This document shows positions 6,636-8,173 of a DNA stretch of 8,173 nucleotides, in pieces. Positions within the stretch are counted from its first letter, which is position 1, and each line of letters begins with the position of its first letter. A model generated the notes under the pieces. The model had not been told where the DNA came from and made no database searches. It saw nothing but the letters and a program-made list of their open reading frames with translations. A program made the position numbers and the translations under genes. Where the stretch lies: the NCBI GenBank assembly GCA_028868455.1, contig JAGWUK010000107.1, positions 1-8,173 on the forward strand, read 5' to 3'. This DNA is from Burkholderiales bacterium. GTDB lineage: Bacteria > Pseudomonadota > Gammaproteobacteria > Burkholderiales > Burkholderiaceae_D.

Positions 6636-6980
6636 ATGTGCGAGATTTTCGTCAAGGCCGATCCGGGCTTATACGAAGCCAAGGCGCGTTCCATTCGCCT
6701 GCATGGCGTAGTCACCTCGATACGCCTGGAAAAACTGTTCTGGCACGTCTTGCAGGAGATCGCCGAGCGGGATGGCATGAACATCAATCAGCTCATCACC
6801 AAGTTGTATGATGAGCTGATTGCGTACCGTGGAGTGGTCGACAATTTTGCCTCATTCTTGCGTGTTTGCTGTCTGCGCTATCAGTCATTGATGGCTGACG
6901 GTGAGATTTCACACGATAAGAATCTGCCCTTGTCCGGCATTCGCGCAACACCCGCAACGAGCAACGCCTATTTGCTGTGA
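6636..6980 (+). CDS. Small ribbon-helix-helix domain protein
   Basis: A complete 114-residue protein with AAGGAG (6625-6630) five bases before the ATG. Residues about 18-61 resemble the ribbon-helix-helix type seen in RHH_4 proteins. A short strand (RSIRLHGVVTSIRLEK) is followed by an amphipathic helix (FWHVLQEIAERDG) and a second helix after MNINQL (ITKLYDEL). This fold usually dimerises and binds DNA through the paired strands, so a small transcription regulator is likely; the target is unknown. The C-terminal part (62-114) has a cysteine pair, RVCCLRY, and a poorly structured tail. No toxin gene is next to it, so an antitoxin role is not supported. It converges on the DUF427 gene with only 19 bp between the stop codons. 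Confidence 0.75.
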   Translation: MCEIFVKADPGLYEAKARSIRLHGVVTSIRLEKLFWHVLQEIAERDGMNINQLITKLYDELIAYRGVVDNFASFLRVCCLRYQSLMADGEISHDKNLPLSGIRATPATSNAYLL

Positions 6981-6999
6981 TAGCAGGATTTTGATGCGC

Positions 7000-7290
7000 T
7001 CATGGCACGATATGCACACCCTGCCAAAACGCAATCAGCCCGGCGATCTGCCGGGCAGCCTCTTTGGGCTGCAAATAAGTCCAGGCGGCATTGGGATTGA
7101 TTTGCCCATCTACCACTACGTCGTAATAGCTGGCTGTTCCTTTCCAGCCGCAAACGGTTTGACGTTCGCTAGGCCGCAGATAGTGCTGATCGACGTATTG
7201 CATAGGAAAATAAACATTTCCTTCGACGACGATGACGTCGTTTTCAGCAGCTTCGGCAATGATGCGCTTGTTCCAGATGGCGGTCGGCAT
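7000..7290 (-). CDS. DUF427 domain protein
   Basis: A complete 96-residue protein of the DUF427 family, a compact beta-rich domain of unknown function. Family landmarks: MPTAIWNKRIIAE at the start, VVEGNVYFP (21-29), YLRPSE (37-42), the CGWKGTASYYDV block (47-58), VVVDG (58-62), AAWTY (68-72) and the C-terminal AGLIAFWQGV (83-92). The start is the ATG at 7288-7290, with AGGAAG at 7295-7300 on the - strand. A TTG at 7308 would add six residues but leaves no good ribosome site. It follows egtB on the same strand with an 18-bp gap, so co-transcription is likely. A link to ergothioneine metabolism is only suggested by this neighbourhood. Confidence 0.88.
   Translation of the reverse strand: MPTAIWNKRIIAEAAENDVIVVEGNVYFPMQYVDQHYLRPSERQTVCGWKGTASYYDVVVDGQINPNAAWTYLQPKEAARQIAGLIAFWQGVHIVP
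7038..7072. repeat. Two adjacent perfect stem-loops inside the DUF427 gene
   Basis: GCCCGGC (7038-7044) and GCCGGGC (7050-7056) form a 7-bp stem with a 5-base loop. GCAGCC (7055-7060) and GGCTGC (7067-7072) form a 6-bp stem with a 6-base loop. The two overlap by two bases. On the + strand they lie 58-92 bases after the stop of the ribbon-helix-helix gene and could slow or end its transcription. No T-tract follows. Both are within coding sequence for the DUF427 C-terminus. Confidence 0.45.
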
Positions 7291-7301
7291 GGGACTTCCT
7301 T
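7288..7301 (-). promoter_or_regulatory. Ribosome binding site that sets the DUF427 start
   Basis: On the - strand AAGGAAG (7295-7301 on +) lies 4 bases before ATG 7290. It sits inside the 18-bp gap to egtB, supporting translation of both genes from one message. Confidence 0.6.
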
Positions 7302-7308
7302 TCAGCAA

Positions 7309-8173
7309 TTAATCCGTGTCTGCAATGGAGCGGGCGAGGCGAATACCAGTTCTTTGCCAACGGGCAGTCGCCGGGAAAAAATTTCTGTAGCTAACTCGCG
7401 CGTGCGCGTGCGGCGTATATGCCGATGAGCCGCGCAAGACATACTGATTGACCATGAATTTGCCGTTGTATTCACCAATAGCGCCTGCTTGCGCAGCATA
7501 TCCCGGGTAAGGCGCGTAACTGCTGCTTGTCCATTGCCAGCAGCAATCGAAAAGCTGTTGCAGGCTGAGATCCTGTTGCGCCGCGTATTCCCATTCCGCT
7601 TCGGTCGGCAAGCGCGCCTGTGCCCAGGTCGCATACGCTGCTGCTTCAAAATAAGAAATATGGCAGACGGCTTGCTCTGCGTTCAGATCGCGCAAGCCGC
7701 CCAGCGTGAATTCTTGCCAGCGCGTCGATTTGTGCCAGTACAGCGGCTGTTGCAGGTTGACTTGCCTGATCCAGTCCCAGCCCTCGGCCAGCCATAAGGC
7801 CGGATTCTGGTAGCCACCATCCTCGATAAATGCGAGATATTCTGCATTGGTAACGAGTTGCGATGCGAGTTCGAAAGCCTCGACAAATTGACGATGTCGC
7901 GGCGTTTCATTATCGAAACAAAAGCCACGACCGCGATAACCAATTTCCAGCAAGCTCGCTTCTAATGGCATCCAGACGAAAGGCGTTGCCGAAGGTGGCC
8001 GATTATCCGGGCAACGATGCTGTTCTGAATTGGTATACATGGCCGGATACAGGGGATTGCAAGAGAATAAATGTTTAATATCCGTCAGCATTAACTCCTG
8101 ATGTTGCTGTTCGTGCTGTATCCCTAGTTCAATTAATTCCGCTAATTTTTCAGAAGGCGAGGTCAGCAATAAT
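7309..8173 (-). CDS. egtB: Ergothioneine biosynthesis protein EgtB (5' truncated at the window edge)
   Basis: EgtB is an iron-dependent sulfoxide synthase that couples hercynine to gamma-glutamylcysteine or cysteine in ergothioneine synthesis. The frame is open to the right edge, so only the C-terminal portion (about 288 codons of roughly 400-450) is present. The TTG at 8169 is internal, not a start. Residues counted from it: H19-E-Q-Q-H23-Q-E supplies two of the three His iron ligands of the DinB-like domain, and TDIKH follows. The C-terminal formylglycine-generating-enzyme-like domain has EIGYRGRGFCFDNETPRH, VTNAEYLAFIEDGGY, CHISYFEAAAYA, RLPTEAEWEYAA, YAPYPGY, GAIGEYNGKFMVNQ, VLRGSS, YRNFFP and GIRLAR. 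The piece between WEYAA and QQLF seems about 20-25 residues shorter than in EgtB relatives I can recall. The usual GDVWEW reads DCCWQW. Other family members of this fold (formylglycine-generating enzymes) lack the HEQQH domain, so EgtB is favoured. An egtD would be expected upstream, outside the window. Confidence 0.88.
   Translation of the reverse strand, partial: LLLTSPSEKLAELIELGIQHEQQHQELMLTDIKHLFSCNPLYPAMYTNSEQHRCPDNRPPSATPFVWMPLEASLLEIGYRGRGFCFDNETPRHRQFVEAFELASQLVTNAEYLAFIEDGGYQNPALWLAEGWDWIRQVNLQQPLYWHKSTRWQEFTLGGLRDLNAEQAVCHISYFEAAAYATWAQARLPTEAEWEYAAQQDLSLQQLFDCCWQWTSSSYAPYPGYAAQAGAIGEYNGKFMVNQYVLRGSSAYTPHAHARVSYRNFFPATARWQRTGIRLARSIADTD

Noticed and set aside
6636..6980. Ribbon-helix-helix gene as an antitoxin of a toxin-antitoxin pair
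   Set aside because: No small toxin gene lies on either side: the upstream gene is DJ-1/PfpI and the downstream gene is a convergent DUF427.

Overview
The window looks like chromosomal DNA of a betaproteobacterium of moderate GC content. Gene content and protein style fit Burkholderiales, most likely the Oxalobacteraceae (Herminiimonas / Janthinobacterium / Collimonas type). That assignment rests on recognising protein families, not on a search. Eight protein-coding genes are supported, two of them cut by the window edges. I see no tRNA, rRNA, CRISPR array, insertion sequence or phage gene.

Left part (1-3301, + strand): the end of a leucine/isovalerate catabolic (liu-type) operon. It holds the 5'-truncated biotin-carrying alpha subunit of 3-methylcrotonyl-CoA carboxylase, a divergent PdxJ-like (pyridoxine 5'-phosphate synthase family) protein, and hydroxymethylglutaryl-CoA lyase. 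The carboxylase and the lyase are steps of the same pathway, ending in acetyl-CoA plus acetoacetate. The PdxJ-like protein between them is the odd member: several residues that bind substrate in true PdxJ are changed.

Middle part (3302-5991): a 211-bp spacer with a good sigma70-like promoter leads to a small two-helix glycine-rich membrane protein (DUF1269-like). This gene converges on an oleate hydratase (FAD enzyme that hydrates unsaturated fatty acids) on the - strand. An imperfect hairpin lies between the two stop codons. The oleate hydratase diverges from a DJ-1/PfpI family gene across a 254-bp intergenic region with several short palindromes and direct repeats, a plausible regulatory region.

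Right part (5992-8173): the DJ-1/PfpI gene and a small ribbon-helix-helix protein with its own -10 element lie on the + strand. They converge on a - strand pair: egtB (iron-dependent sulfoxide synthase of ergothioneine biosynthesis, cut by the right edge) followed 18 bp later by a DUF427 gene. Several of these genes fit fatty-acid or oxidative/electrophile stress handling, but nothing shows that they form one system.

The most interesting observations are the PdxJ paralogue inside a leucine-degradation operon, the oleate hydratase that lacks the usual catalytic glutamate, and a shortened segment in the C-terminal domain of EgtB. I found no clear evidence of an entirely new multi-gene system.
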